In this document: positions 1 to 12,730 of the stretch, piece after piece | Layout: every line of letters begins with the position of its first letter | Numbering within the stretch: position 1 is the first letter of the stretch | Source: Tetraselmis striata | Lineage: Eukaryota > Chlorophyta > Chlorodendrophyceae > Chlorodendrales > Chlorodendraceae | NCBI GenBank assembly: GCA_006384855.1 | Contig: VCJN01000990.1 | Coordinates: 62,001-126,000, forward strand | DNA: 64,000 nt | Direction: 5' to 3' | The notes under the pieces: model-generated | The model's input: the letters and a program-made list of their open reading frames with translations, nothing else | Told to the model about the DNA's origin: nothing | Database searches by the model: none | Made by a program: the position numbers and the translations under genes

Positions 1-1960
1 GGTGCAGGGTGGGGGGGGGGGGGGGGGCACCGCGTGGGCCTCTCAGCTCCTCGGGGCGAGGCGCCGCAAGCGTGACGGCAGCCACGCCCCAACGCGGTTT
101 ATCGGACAGCCGCCTGCGAGCAGACAAGAGGGTAGGGCGGCTGAGACCCGGGCACCCCAGCATGCGGGGTAGCCGGCATGCCTCCATGCCGCCCCGGTGC
201 ACCGGCCATCAGTATGCAAAGAGTGGTCGCGGGACAGGGGGGAGGGGGGGGGGGGGGGGGGTACTTCATTGGGGGCTCCGCCGCCCAGCCGTGCAGATTC
301 CTCAGCCGCTTGCGCGTGCGGAACAGCAGCCGGTCTGTGCCTACCTGGTTCAGGTCGTCGATCTGCGCAGGCACAGGTACGCAGGACGGCACACCAAGGG
401 GTGGGGCAAATAAGGCAGAGGGGGGAGGAAGGAAGGGGGGGGGGGGGGGGGGGGGCATTAGAACGGAGCTCCATATAGCCGCGGAGGTCGCATTTGTCTT
501 GTCGCGCGATTGCCGTATGTAACACAGCACAAGCGGACCTACCTGGAGCCCCTCTGGCGAGACGACGCCCCCGCTGCCGCCGACAGTCATGACGGGGATG
601 CGGTTGCGGCAGCAGAAGTTGATGATCGCTGCCTGCGCACCGCCGCCACCGAGGGGCAGGGGGGGGGGGGGGGGCTAGAATGAGCCCCGCAGCAGCGGGG
701 GACGATACGCATGAAGTGTGCGCTCTTTGTGCCTCACATGATGGCGCCGCTTCCGTCACTTGCTCCTCCTATGCAGCCTTTGCATGTGGCCAGATGAGCA
801 GTAGCGGCTGATGTCGAATCAATCCCCCCTCCCTCCCCTTGCTACCTCCTCAACCCCACCGCCCGCCCGACCTCCACGTCGCGACCCGGCGCACCTTCTC
901 CACATCGCGGTCCACCGCGTCAAGCACGTAGTCGTAGGCAGGGACCCCCGGCGGCGCCAGAATGCCGGCCGCGTTGTCCTCGCCCAGGAAGTCGTCCACG
1001 CATGTCACACTGCACAGCGGGTTGATGTCCGCTATCCGCCGCGCCATCGCGTGCCCTGCAGGAGGCGAGTCCGGTGTCAGCGAGGGGGCGATTGAGGGGA
1101 AGATGGGGGAATATGGGGAAGATGGGGAGGGGATGAAGGGGGGTGAGGGAGGGCGGGAGGTCAACCAGGGCTGCCATGCGGTCCTTGCCACCGAGGTCAT
1201 TTAGGGGGGCCCACCGCACCTTTCAGCTGCCCGACTGTGGAGTCCAGCGCGTGCACCTGCCGGTTCACGTTGCTCACGCACACCTGCCGCGTCATGAGCG
1301 CAGAGGTGGAGTCACGGGTGCGGTCATGCCGGCCGCAATCACGGCGCACGTGCAACGTTGCCATAGACGCGGTGACAGGAACACTGCGAATAAGAACCTG
1401 CTCTGCCTGCCAGATGTCAAGTGCAGAGGAAAGTATAGCGGAACTACAGCGAATGTGCTTACCGGTTGCATGCAAGACCAATTTGAGGTTAGTCATAGGT
1501 AGGGTTCTTATGGGTGCATGGGCACCCGTACAAACATGTAGACACGCCCCGCCTTCATGCCATGTCAAGGCGATGGTGGCGACATTGGCGTGAAATGAAT
1601 GAGCTATCAGACGCGGATCCGTGTGGGCGGCGCAGCAAAGCGGGGGGGGGGGGGGGGGGGGGGGGGGGCACCTCATCAAGGTCCACCAGCGTTATGTGGC
1701 CCACGCCCGAGCGCGCCAGCGCCTCCGCCGCCCAGCTGCCCACGCCGCCGATTGCCGACGACGCACACCCTCGCCGCCTGCAGGCGCTCGAGCCCCGCGG
1801 CGCCCAGGGCCTTCTCCACGCCGCCCAGCCGCCCCCGCTGGATCTGCTGCTCGCTTGCCAGCGCCGCCTCTGCTGGCGGAACCCCTCCAGCCCTGCAGAT
1901 GGACCACCGTAGCGCACCTTTCCGCCCGACGGGGGCTGCCTGAGGGGCTGGCCGGCAGCA
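1..1960 (-). CDS. TcdA-like tRNA threonylcarbamoyladenosine dehydratase (E1/ThiF fold), partial, with frameshift
   Basis: ThiF/E1-fold enzyme that in bacteria and yeast (TcdA/Tcd1-2) uses ATP to cyclise t6A37 of ANN-decoding tRNAs. Minus-strand exons with consistent phases: ~1893-1672, 1283-1220, 1055-895, 632-543, 362-265, then off the window. Order of motifs: AAGLERLQAARVCVVG, then GGVGSWAAEALARSGVGHIT and LVDLDE (nucleotide loop and acidic strand), VCVSNVNRQVHALDSTVGQ (the adenylation Asn/Arg/Gln region), ARRIADINP, DYVLDAVD, NRIPVMTVGGSGG, RTRKRLRNLHG. The order and spacing match TcdA rather than Uba1 or ubiquitin E1. One extra base at 1751-1753 breaks the frame exactly in the GxGGxGS loop, so this copy is either a pseudogene or carries an assembly error; all other exons are clean. 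The 5' start is not resolved. It lies head to head with the sulfotransferase-like gene. Two donors (1671, 264) run straight into poly-C. Confidence 0.85.
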
Positions 1961-3267
1961 CGTCATGGCCCGCAAGGTCCAGGAACCTGGATTGCGCCGC
2001 TTACCAGCTTCGCGCACTGGCCGGAAAGCGAGAAGCGCTATGTTAAAAGAGGCGGCAGTAGGGACACAGACATGCTGCCTGCCCGACTGTTTTTTTCCTA
2101 TCAAAAGAAATGACGCCAAACAAATAACTTACTCAGATCCCCCCCCCCACACACACACACACACCACCCCCCTTCCGCTGTGCAAAGCTGCTCACGCAGG
2201 CTCAATGCATCAGCAGCAATACCTGGCGGTTGACGGCGGGTCGCTCGCAGTGCGACCAGATGCGGTGGCGCTGCCGGGGCGTATCGGCCGAGCGGACAAA
2301 CTGCACTGGTGGTAGTGCGGACCGCTGTAGCCGCCATACAGGCTTCGCTTGCGGCGCCAGGAGCGGTCGCGCCCGGGTTTCCCGCTGGACGGCACGAAGC
2401 GTGCAGAGAGCTCCCACACGGTGGAAGTCGAGAGGTGTGGGAAATGCGGCGGTGGGCGAGTCGAGCGACTGTACCCATAGAATCGGCGATGTATTTGCAA
2501 CCTGCCAGCTTGGGTGCGGTTCGTCGTGTGGATGTCGCGACTTACAGGGGTTATATAACGGAATTATCACGGTCTGGGAACGAAATCTGGCGAAGGAAAG
2601 ACACAGAGCGGTGCGGGAGACGGTGGCCGATGGTGAGCTATCGGCCTATCGCCCGGTCGATGGCGTCACTGGAATTCAATAATTTTGCGGTAGAGACGAC
2701 GAGCTTCGGGCCAGTTGCTACCTATATTGTACTGCTGGTAATAATTTGACTGCACTGCCTGTGGTGTTACAATCATGAATTGCAAAAATGCCAGCAGCAC
2801 CTTTAGCAGTCGCTAACAAATCCACTACCCGTATACCTGTACCGCTGAAATTTTATACAATAGTCGCTATGCGGCGGTTACAGGTACGGGAGATCAACAC
2901 AAGCCGCTTACAAGCGGCCTGCTAAAAAAAAAAAAAGGCGACCTGCAACCCGCGCGAGGCGGGACGGACAACTGATGCGCGCCTGGCTGATAGAGTCCGG
3001 CCCGCGGCTGAGGTTAGACCGTACTGGTAGTGTAGACAGCTCTGCAGTGGCGGCCTGCCCAGTACAGGTAGGCTGGGGCGAGGCACGGTCGGGTTAGTCG
3101 CTACTGGAACAAGTGACGGGTAGGGAACGATCAACTCGGGCGATGGTGTATGACTGGCACATCGCAGAGCTTATGATGCGTCGCACCTGCAGCAGCATAA
3201 ACCACCAGGCAGAGCGCCCCCCTGCTGGGTAGCCGCAAGTCCCTCGAGTAGCTAGTATATAGTCGCT
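1961..3267. other. Intergenic between divergent genes
   Basis: No supportable coding region. It holds a short CA microsatellite (2151-2164), an A12 run near 2924-2935, an imperfect inverted repeat (about 2826-2848 with 2871-2891, GTACAGGTAC-type) and four copies of the octamer AGTCGCTA (near 2806, 2864, 3094 and 3260). It should contain the promoters of both flanking genes, but no diagnostic promoter motif is recognisable. Confidence 0.5.
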
Positions 3268-5144
3268 ATGGCGCGGACGCCACAGGCCACTGCGCGGGGA
3301 CCTCCCCGCCGCCCGGCACTGCTGTGGCTGCTCCTGCTGGCCGCCCATAGCCGGCATGCCGCTGCGCATGCGTTAGGCTCAGGCATGCCAGTCGAGGGTG
3401 GCGCCGTATCGGCAACCCAGAGCAGCGCCTTTCTGGACCCGGCCAGCAGAGGCCCTTACCCGCCGTTGCTGTACATGGCGGGCGGCTGCCAGGGGTCGTT
3501 GGCCGTGGGGTCGATGGCGCGTGAACTGGCTGCGGCGCATGGCTTCGACGTGATAAGAACGGGCGGTGTGGAGAACTTCCGGTCCGTCTGCTCTTCCCCC
3601 TCCCGCCCCACACACGCACACGGGCACGTCGCGCAGCTCTGTGTATAAATACGCAATGCGGGTTTACGCTTTGGTCGATTGGTGCCTGTCCTCCCGTCCA
3701 TTCCCGCGGTGCAGTGCGAAGGTGAACCCATACATGCGCGAAAGCCAAACACGAAGCGGCCGCAGACATACTGACCAAGAAGACAGGGAGAATCGTCATC
3801 TGGGAAGGTCAGTGTGCCCCCCCCCCCCTCTGTGTACCACATTGGCAACCATGCTGCCCTTGCTCTTGCGACTTCCAGCTGCGTGTGCGCCTGCGCAACA
3901 CGCCACTTGCGAATCTGAATGATACTGCCGGCTGGCCTGGGTTGCATGGGTAGCAGTTCCAAGGCCAACCCACACATGCGCACAATCCACGCCGCGGACC
4001 ACCACATCACCCTACCAGAGGCAGTGGAGCGGCAAATCCAGGAGGCTCAAGCGGGGGGCCAGCTCCATCTCTGGAAGCTGGGCTGGAATGGGATGGAGCA
4101 GTATGCCGGGCTGCCAGAGGTGCTACACCAGTACGGCGCGCGGATGGTGCTGCTGTGGCGCTCCAACGGTAGGCGTTGGAGCCCCCCACCCCCACGGACC
4201 CTCCTCCCCCACCTATTTACCTACACTTTGCCCACTGTCTGTGCCTGATGTTGCAACTCTCGTAATATTCTGCATCCGCCAATCGCCCGACATCTCCCGT
4301 GGCATCTGATGGCGACGTACAAATGGTAATTGGGGACTCGCGCGCCGCGACTACCGTTGCCATGCTCCGAGCCGATAACTATCGTGAGCTAATAACTATT
4401 GTGAGCGTGTGGGCCTCTTAGGGTGGGGCCATGCTGCGAGGTCCCATACCCACAAGGATAGCTGTGTACGAGTAGCATACAACGCGCATTAGCTAACGTT
4501 ATCTACCACACCTAATATCAGATAGCCCAACAGCCCAACCTGAAAGATCTGCGCTTCGACCGACCAACAGTGGCGGCCGCAGGCGCAGCTGCGCGAGGAG
4601 CTGAAGGCCTGTGCCTGTGTGTGCCCCAGTCCTCGATGCCCTTGTGTGCGTGGTGCGGGATTGCATGAGCGGGCCGGAACAACGGACGGGCTACCCAGTG
4701 GACGCCAGCGGGAGGCGCACGCGGCTCTGCTTTGGCCGCCGGAAATCCGGGGCGGTCACGCTGGCCAGACTGAATGTGGAGGCGCTCCTCCCGGAGCTTG
4801 AGAGGCGGCTTGGGATGTTGGAGGAGGTTACCGCCAAGGCGCAAGCACTGGGCTTTAACGGCACACAAGTGTTCGCGTCAGAGGACCTGCTCGCGCTTGG
4901 GACAGGCAAGGCGCAGGTGCAGCGCAGCCTGGCAGCCTGGTCAGGCTTTCTCACCGCCCTTGGCGTCCGGCCCAATGCCACAACTATCCTGGAGGCTTGG
5001 GAGAACAGCTGCGAGAAGAGCAAGTGCCGGATTGGTGCGCACCCCGTGAAGCCACACAGAGAGATTATTGACAACTATGAGGAGGTGAAGCAGGCCATTC
5101 TAGCGTCCAACAACGCGGCCGTGCGGCAGTTGCTTCGGGAATGA
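3268..5144 (+). CDS. Sulfotransferase-like secretory/Golgi protein
   Basis: Four-exon model. Exon 1, 3268-3581, starts with a basic N-terminus and a hydrophobic stretch (ALLWLLLLAAHS) that looks like a signal peptide or signal anchor, followed by YPPLLYMAGGCQGSLAVGSM, where a PAPS-binding P-loop would sit. Exon 2 (~3745-3806) reads EAAADILTKKTGRIVIWEG, but its junctions are uncertain. Exon 3 (~3919-4168) ends ARMVLLWRSN; exon 4 (4630-5144) continues VLDALVCVVRDCM. That join is phase-correct and resembles the 3'-phosphate-binding RxNxxDxxVS region of PAPS sulfotransferases. The C-terminus (HPVKPHREIIDNYEEVKQA) also resembles the tail of NodH-like sulfotransferases. The family call is by motif only; the P-loop is not canonical. 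Poly-C follows the exon 2 donor. Confidence 0.5.
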
Positions 5145-6687
5145 GCATAATAGGCGTGGCATCCAATTCAATGAATTGTTTTTCGAAGTTTTGTCATATA
5201 TCCATTGAAAATACGCAGACCACGGGCGGACGAGTTAGAGCATGCGATTTGCCGCCTCAGCCGCCATGGCAAGTGTCACACGCTCCGCGCGATGTTGATG
5301 ACCAGAGCTTGGGTGCGGGGCTTCCTGTCATGAAGATGCAAGGACGTTTACTGTGATAAGGGATGGAGCGGATGTATGCAAGACACGTCTGAAGTACCGT
5401 ACTATGACGTTGAAAGTGGCTGTTCATTTGCACCATGTGTCCGGTTAAAAACTGCGATACGTGCCAATATGGCGATCAGTGGTGATAAGTGCCGTATCTA
5501 ACTATCTTATTTGCAGCGATGTGGATATTGGCATACAGTAGTATTGCACGCAAAGACTGCGGGTATTATGTGTATAAGTAACATACCTACCACAGTTTGT
5601 GCATTTCGGACAATGCAAGCTACAGTATTAGCTAAACATGCAGCTCGGTGCTGCGTTGTGTAGGGATACGCCGAAATCAACCAATCAATCAGCAGAATGA
5701 TATGGATCTGATATTTTTGTTATACCATCCACTGCTGATATTTCGAAATAGATAAGCGTGCTGTTATCTAAACATTTCTATGTTACTGGTCGTCGTCCAG
5801 TAATCAAGGCCGATATGCTGCATATGACTATACTTTTGTTTTTGCTGATGAAACTTTAATGCCGTCCTAATATAGTGATACCTGGGGTATCACAATATAT
5901 GTTTGAATTAACGAGTCGCAGGTATCGGCGGGCGTGTAGTGACTGAGGTTGTATTGAGGTTGTATTGACATTGTTGCCGTTACGCTGCGGTGCGCAAGAA
6001 GCGCAGGATGTGCGGTTCATGTGGTATATGATCATATGTAAACATCGTCGATGAAATGAACAGCATCATGTGTTCAAACAAATGTTAGGTTGGTCACCTG
6101 ATGCACGGTTGCCATGTAAAGCAATATTGCCTCACAAAACCTTGTTTTGGGGGGGGGGCAAGACGTCGCCACTTCGATTAGTGTGTGGCTTGCTCCCCGC
6201 GTGTGAATAACTCATTAACCTTCAAGGCTGGTTCAAAATTCAAATGGATTTAGAATGACCTTGTGTGTTCTGGGAATACTAGGATATAATTTGTAAACAT
6301 GCTGTGCGCTATGGTTTACGGATTTATAATTGGATTTGGCTATGTAATTTGAAACATCATTGCCATTTCTAGTGAAAAGTCAGATTTCAATATGTGGTCA
6401 AAGGTACCGTGCAACAAAACAAAACATGATAATAAAAGCAATGTAAGGGGAATATTGAGATTCTAAATTTTCATGTTTGTTATGCAGCACAAAACATAAT
6501 GTGGTGGCATGACTAATATGCAGATGCTCCGAAACCAATTTTGGTGACACATTAATACACAGGTATTCATTCATGGGCGGCTCCCCATTGCAAGATAGAC
6601 GCGGCGGCCGCCCAGGGTGAGTGTCTACATGCACACATGAGGCCGCAAGCGGTATCGGCTTAGCCACCTCCCGGATCCTCATCACTT
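5145..6687. other. AT-rich intergenic region
   Basis: About 1.5 kb with lower GC than the flanks and no ORF with coding character. A G9 run lies near 6150. No RNA gene or mobile-element end was recognised. It probably includes the 3' untranslated region of the sulfotransferase-like gene. Confidence 0.5.
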
Positions 6688-6920
6688 TCACAGACTGGAA
6701 CTATAATCACTCTCCTCCGAATCCTCCTCGGAGGGGGATTCAACACCCTCCTCGTCAACGTCCTCATCTCCATCCTCATCTCCATCCTCGTCTCCATCCT
6801 CGTCTCCGTCCTCGTCTCCATCCTCATCTCCATCCTCATTCCTCATCTCTACCTCATCTTCATCCCCATCTTCATCCTCGTCGCTACCAGAATTATCAGC
6901 GGCATCAGCATCCTCATCAC

Positions 6921-6954
<34 letters not shown>

Positions 6955-7179
6955 GCCAACTGGAATGTCGACGTCCTCAGTGGCCTTGGCCTCGCCCTCC
7001 TCAAAGGCATCGTCATCAGCCTGTCCGGTAGCAAATTTCATGCCCACCTGTGCCAGCGAACCCAGCTCTTGCACCAGAGGCTCCTCCGAAAGGTTTTCCC
7101 CCACCTCCTCAGCATCACCGCTAGCTTTCCTCGGAAAAGATCCGAGTTTGCGATCCCCCAGCACGCCGGCTTCATCCAC
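6688..7179 (-). CDS. Acidic low-complexity ORF with (DGDE)n repeat
   Basis: A 163-codon minus-strand ORF starting MDEAGVLGDRK. The first 80 residues are of mixed composition. A run of eleven Asp follows, then a long Asp/Glu/Gly tract built of a 12-bp DNA repeat coding DGDE, ending SEESDYSSSL. The Asp run is an (ATC)n microsatellite on the + strand (about 6919-6954). Acidic tails of this kind occur in histone chaperones and nucleolar proteins, but there is no domain to assign. It may be a terminal exon of a larger gene or a non-coding repeat with a chance frame; nothing flanking it was recognised. Confidence 0.3.
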
Positions 7180-8639
7180 GCTCAGAGCCAGTCTTAGATC
7201 CTCACAATGGTGCCTTCGTGCTGGGTGTCGTCTTTCTCCACCAAGATGACGGAGTCGGGGGTTTGAATGCGAGTGTTGGGGCCCATTGCCAGATCTTGCA
7301 TTCTGACGATGGAAGCAAGCTGCACGAAATCACAGGCAAAAAGTTAGCAACCAGCCACACTACTTTGATCAGGGCAAATAAGAATTTGTATGGACGTGTA
7401 AACGCAGTGGAATTGAAATTGAAATTGAAATTGAAACTGATTACAACATGCTAACATGCTGCTCTCCACCGCCCCGACTGAGTTGTTCTTAGGGCTTGCC
7501 ATCTATAACCATTGTAGGAAACACATGTAATCATTTCTTAGAGTAATTGCTGCTCAGGCTTCCGGCCACCCTCTTTCGTTTCCAAACCCCGCCTCCTTCC
7601 ATCACGTTATCAGTATTCGTGTTTTATGCGTGTGTGTGTGTATGTGCGTGCGTGTGTGTGTGTGTGCGTGCGTGTGTGCGTGTGTGTGTATCCGGAAATT
7701 TTCGGAGCATAACTACGGGTGGTCGCCAGTACGAGCGACTATCGCTAATTGACATTACGGGGAATACGAATACATTATTCGCCCCACCCTCGAAAGGTAT
7801 TAATGTACATCAATAATGCACCGGCACCGCGCAATTTTCGTTCGTCGTGCTGCGTCTTGGCTCCACCTCCTACCATCGCTGAAATATCCCGCAGGTCGCG
7901 GCGCTAATCGCCCCACCGCGCCGGTTGTGGCGGTCGTCCGCCGGCCTCGGCCGCGGTCCGCCGATGCCGCCTCCATCGGGCCCGCCTGTGCTCTTGCGGT
8001 AGGATCCCCAAGGGGGAGTGGAGGTGAAAAGCCCCCCCCCCCCCCCCCCCCGTCCGGGTGTCGTCGCTCCGTGCTCGGCAGGCCGGTATTGCCCGCGCCC
8101 GCACGCCGCTTGTCTCTGCAGCGCGTCTCGTCGCAGTAGCCGCTCGTTCATGGCCAGACCGAGCTGGATGGCCGCTAGTTGACACCTCCCGTTGCATGGC
8201 TGCGACTCCCTCAGGCCCTCCTGCTCCAATCTCTTTAGCCCTGAGTCGTTGCCATTCTGCCCGGCCTCTCCTAATAATGTCATGATAATCATAACCGCCA
8301 GCCTAGCAGTATAGTGTAGCTTTATCACATGTATATTAAAGATCACATTTTGCCCATCCCTACTTCACGACAGTAGCCCACGGCATCATCCACCTCCCAA
8401 TACCGCCCCGGCCTCGTCCGTCCCCACTCCGCCGCGCCAGCTCTCGAGATATGAGTTCGCGCGAGAGCGCGCTGCCGTTATATTCTGACATTGTAGTGGT
8501 GTAATATTGATTGCGCTGCGACGATATTCTCAATTATGATGAGGCGGGCGGGTGCCAGCTAAAACTGTCTCGCAATGACGGCACGCAACCCATGTACTAA
8601 CATTGAAATGATGCGTTCAATGTTGCACTGCTCCTATCA
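7180..8639. other. Intergenic with simple repeats
   Basis: No gene supported. Contains a (GAAATT)n hexamer run (about 7411-7438), a long GT/GC-rich alternating purine-pyrimidine tract (7627-7690) that could adopt Z-DNA, and a C18 run near 8034-8051. ORFs here owe their length to GC content. Confidence 0.45.
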
Positions 8640-9990
8640 TGCTACTAGTAGACGCCCTTGACGTCCATTACAACAATATCGTCGACGTCGACATCGACAT
8701 CGACATTGACTGAGCAAGCCCACCACCGATACGTACGGCAGACCGTGGTCTCGGAGCCACAACAGCCACCGTCGCTTGTTGTGTCGGCGCGTGTGCTCTG
8801 GACGGCGGCGCATATGGCGAGCCGGGTTGGGGTTGGGGAGGGGGGGGGGGGGGGGCAAGCTGACCCTCGCACGGCATGCCAACTGTATTAGATTGTGTCA
8901 CTCCTAGTCGCACTGGACTAGTCGCACTCTCCATCTGGACTAGTCGACATCGCCAGGCCCGCTCCCGGCGTGCAGTGGGTTCGGAGCAGGCATCCACCGT
9001 CGTTTACCGAGTCGACGCATACTCTCGACGGCAGCGCATAGAGCGGGCCGAGCGCAAGCTTGACCTTGCGCGGCATGCACCTCGACTATACATATTGTGA
9101 AACTCCTAGCACACTAGCCGCACTCATCCGCTCCGACGATTGCCGACGCCATGCACTCATGTGCCGCTAGGCCCGCGCTGCCGCCGTACGACGGACAATG
9201 GTTTCGGAGCCGACAGCCACCGTCCTTTGCCGAGGCGGCGTAGTCTTGTATTCTATCTATATTGCTCTCGACGGCAGCGCATATAGCGTGCTGGTGCAAG
9301 CTTGACGTATATAGCACGCCATACATGCCATACATGGATGGATTGTGACACTCGTAGCAAGGTAGCTGCACTCGACATCGGTTATTCCACTTCGTCCAAT
9401 GTCGACATTGCCGAGCCCGCCACCGACGCACACGACGGACTGTGGTTTCGGATCCGACAGCCGCACCGTCGTTTGCCGAGTCGGCAAATGCTCGTGGACG
9501 GCAGCACATATAACGGGCGGAGTGCAAGCTAGAACTCGCACGGCATGCATTCCATCATTTTAGATTTTGACACTCCTTGCACGCTAGCCGCGCTTGAAAT
9601 CCACTCCGACGGTTGTAGACGTCGACGACATCGCCATGCCCATTGTCGACGCATAGTGGTTTCGGAGCCGACAACTACTCTCCGATGTCGCAACAAAGTT
9701 GCGCAAACAAGCTCCGGCCGTGTTGCGTTTGCGGCTGTGGCACCAAGATGCATTCCAATATTCGGCCACCGATACCTTCGGGTGTCGTTGGTCAAAATCA
9801 TATGTGTCGGTATAAGCCATCTAAGTATCCATATGATGCCTTTGAAGGGGAAGGGATGTGCAAACAGGGGGGGGGGGGGGGGGGGGGGGTCCCAACTAAC
9901 ACCGTGGCGTCGTCTGAGACTCTGAGCAGCACCGCCAATCGCGTCCGATGCCGACGCCATCCCCAAGTTGAAGCACGGTTGCCTCAGTTA
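8640..9990. repeat. Diverged tandem array, ~230-bp unit, about five copies
   Basis: A landmark related to GTGGTTTCGGAGCCGACAGC recurs near 8743, 8976, 9198, 9439 and 9656, a spacing of 217-241 bp. In most units it is followed by CACCGTCGTTTGCCGAG, then CTCGACGGCAGCGCATA, then CAAGCTTGACC and CACGGCATGC, then ATTGTGACACTCCTAGC and GCCGCACTC. Order and orientation are constant, so this is a head-to-tail array, well diverged. Poly-G insertions interrupt two units (about 8840 and 9868). No protein frame is conserved between units. Confidence 0.8.
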
Positions 9991-12730
9991 GGACGACACA
10001 CGCCAGCAAGTTCATCACCCATGCTGAAATAAGCCCAAAGATCGCCTTTGTCACATATTTGACTCGGTCCGATGGTCCCGAGGTAGTGTATGAGCCCATG
10101 TATGCCCGGTCGTAGTGGTTGGTTTGTTAGGCGTGTGTGGACATTGTACGTTTTATACACACCAGGGCGTCCGCTCACGTCTAGCAAGCGAAACCACGTA
10201 CATTAGTATTGCATCCGCCGTATATATTGACTGCTGACAAATGTGGAAATAATCGAAATATCATGCTTAATACCCTATATCAGAATCACGCCAATATTTT
10301 CCGATATTTTCAGTTTAATTTTGTGTTGATGGCAATGTATGATTCTATGAAGTTCCGTAGATATAGATAGCGGTTGCAACTGCGAGTGATACGTTATTGG
10401 CAATTCTTACCGTCGCCGCTATAATTATGCGGGCATGTAGAGGACTGATCACTTAACAGTAATCCTCATGCATCAGCAGGACTTCGAGTTATTCAAGACC
10501 GAGCGATCAAGACGACAATCGATGCTGGCGGCGAATGCTTCGGATCCGCCACGCGCGATAGTCGAAATGATCCGCCACGCGCGATAGTCGTAATAATCGT
10601 TGTATAATCCTTGGATCGGATGACATAAATAACGACCAGGACGGCGAGGCCGCCCGCTTAGACTTATATCATTATTTTTGTCTTAGGTAGCGCCATAAAT
10701 GGGGAGAAAGGGGGGGGGGGGGGGGGAGGGGAGGGGGGCCTTCCTTGTTTTCGGAAAAGATTTCTTTTCCGGTATATACTGCTTAAACAGTTATTGTTTT
10801 TAACCACTGCCGTGCACTGACGCCGGCAGTCGCTACTAAATGTCACTATGATTTATGATTTAATATATGTATTTACATGTACGTAATGACACATGTGCAG
10901 TCCATGTATTTACGTCAATGTGTATACATATGTATACATACTAGTACATCTTTATATTTACTCTATGCATATCCTGCCGTGTATATGATACTGTACCTAG
11001 CTGGCCCGCGCCAATAAAAAACCTTGCAGCAAAGTATCTAGCGCCGCGTTATTGCTGGGATGTACGCGGCACGCCAATGAAGCCACCGCTGCCGCACCTA
11101 TCGGACGTCCGCGATTGCGGAACCTGATCCTCTAATAACTCATCGCGGGGTCGCAACTTACACATTTGCGCCCCACCCGCCCACTACACAGCATAGGGTC
11201 CCAACATGCCGCAAGTTAGACTACTCTGCCGCGCCATGTGCATCACCATATGGGTGGACGACAACAAACATGTCATGAAATGCACGCGGGTCAAGTATGG
11301 CACCGACAAGTGGGCGGACGGCCGCACGACGTTCATGAAGATTCTTCTTGCTCACATGATTGTGTGGATACCATGCCGTCACGCCCGGCAGGTCGGGCGT
11401 GGTTTCCAAAGATCTTCAGGCAGAATGGCGCACCGTGCTGCTGCATGCACGTGTGCACGGGCTGTGCCGGGCAAGAAAACAAGCCTCTCGCGCGCTCCAT
11501 GAATTAGATGGCCAAGGAGAGAGCTGAGGTCGCTGCAAGTGATGCACAACGTGAGGACTTGAGCACCTCGCACCTGCAGGCAAGGGCAACGCACATGTTC
11601 CTTGCAGCAGCCACAGAGCCGCAACAACTACAAGCACAACACTAGCTGTGCACGACATGCAAACAACATCGTAACAACCGGAGGCAGCAGCAACACCGGG
11701 CGTGAAAATCAGCCCGTTGTCAGGCGCTCCGTCCAACGATTTATATTTGCAGCAGTGCTGATGTGATTACATATATTTTCGGCAGTCAACAATCAATAAC
11801 ATCTATACATGGTAGGGCGTGATGCCGGGAAGGTGACAGAGGGGCGTTGCAAGTATGCAACCACACACAAACTGTAATAATGTCGGCTATTATTTATGTA
11901 TCCTACTCCAAATGTTGCCATAATTATGCATTATGCCTGCTCGTCATTGTTGTCCTAATGCATGTGCTATTATTGGTACTTGGTGTTGTTGCTGGGCTGC
12001 CAACGTTGTTGCTGCTACTACTCATGGCCTCATTGCGTGTCACATGCCTGCAAATGATTAACCAGTTTTCATAGTACTTTCACAGTACATCAGCGTTGGT
12101 AAGGAGATTATAATAACAAAGCGGCGGGGGGGGGGGGGGGGGTACCCAGCAAAACAACATTGCATAAAATCCGAGTCGCTAATATAAGGATTGATACCAC
12201 AAATATAAGGATCATGTTAATAATACCACAAATAATTCCACAAATATACGGATTAATGCCACAAATATAAGGATTAATACCGCGAATATAAGGATTACTA
12301 CCACAGCTATTCTCCCTTAATAATAAATCAACGTGCGATCATCGTCGGGAAGTCTCTGAGTAAGGATTAGCGACTATATTTATAATTACGTGAGCTAGCA
12401 GCATAAGGCGATATCAGAAATCACCAAAGAAAAGGGCAATCAGAAAGGTCCTCTACAGCGACTATATTTTAAGTCCACGCCGCGTATTGCTGATGGTGCA
12501 GGGCGCCAGACGACGGGGCCTCCGCCTTCATCCCCCCCATTCCCGATAAACTGTCATGATATCGGCACAGCGCATCCTACCAGCACGCTACGGGTACGCG
12601 GATAGCGACGACCTGTACGGCGGGAGTCGCTAGTAGTAGGATAGCGGCTTGGCGCACGACAGCTTAGAATCGGCGGAGCCAAGGGAGCGCCGAGCTCTGG
12701 CGGACAGCAATTCAGGCGATCTTCTGCAAT
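9991..12730. other. AT-rich intergenic region with short direct repeats
   Basis: No gene can be supported. A 19-bp direct repeat, GATCCGCCACGCGCGATAG, occurs twice in tandem (about 10541-10590). A degenerate ~21-bp tandem repeat with core CACAAATATAAGGATTA fills 12178-12300. Poly-G runs lie near 10710 and 12126. A short ORF at 11847-12074 would be strongly hydrophobic but has no coding support. Several AGTCGCTA/TAGCGACT octamers are present (10830, 12173, 12369, 12625). Confidence 0.45.
12178..12300 (+). repeat. Short AT-rich tandem repeat (CACAAATATAAGGATTA core)
   Basis: Five to six imperfect copies of a unit close to ACCACAAATATAAGGATTA in head-to-tail order, with variants CGCGAATATAAGG and CAAATATACGG. 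It sits about 430 bp upstream of the zinc-finger gene start. Confidence 0.7.

Noticed and set aside
9..759. Gly- and Pro-rich open frames near the window start
   Set aside because: They arise from poly-G tracts; the conserved TcdA-like exons are on the minus strand in other frames.
11206..11502. 98-codon ORF as a gene
   Set aside because: No recognisable domain, no flanking exon in phase, and it lies in repeat-rich AT-biased sequence.
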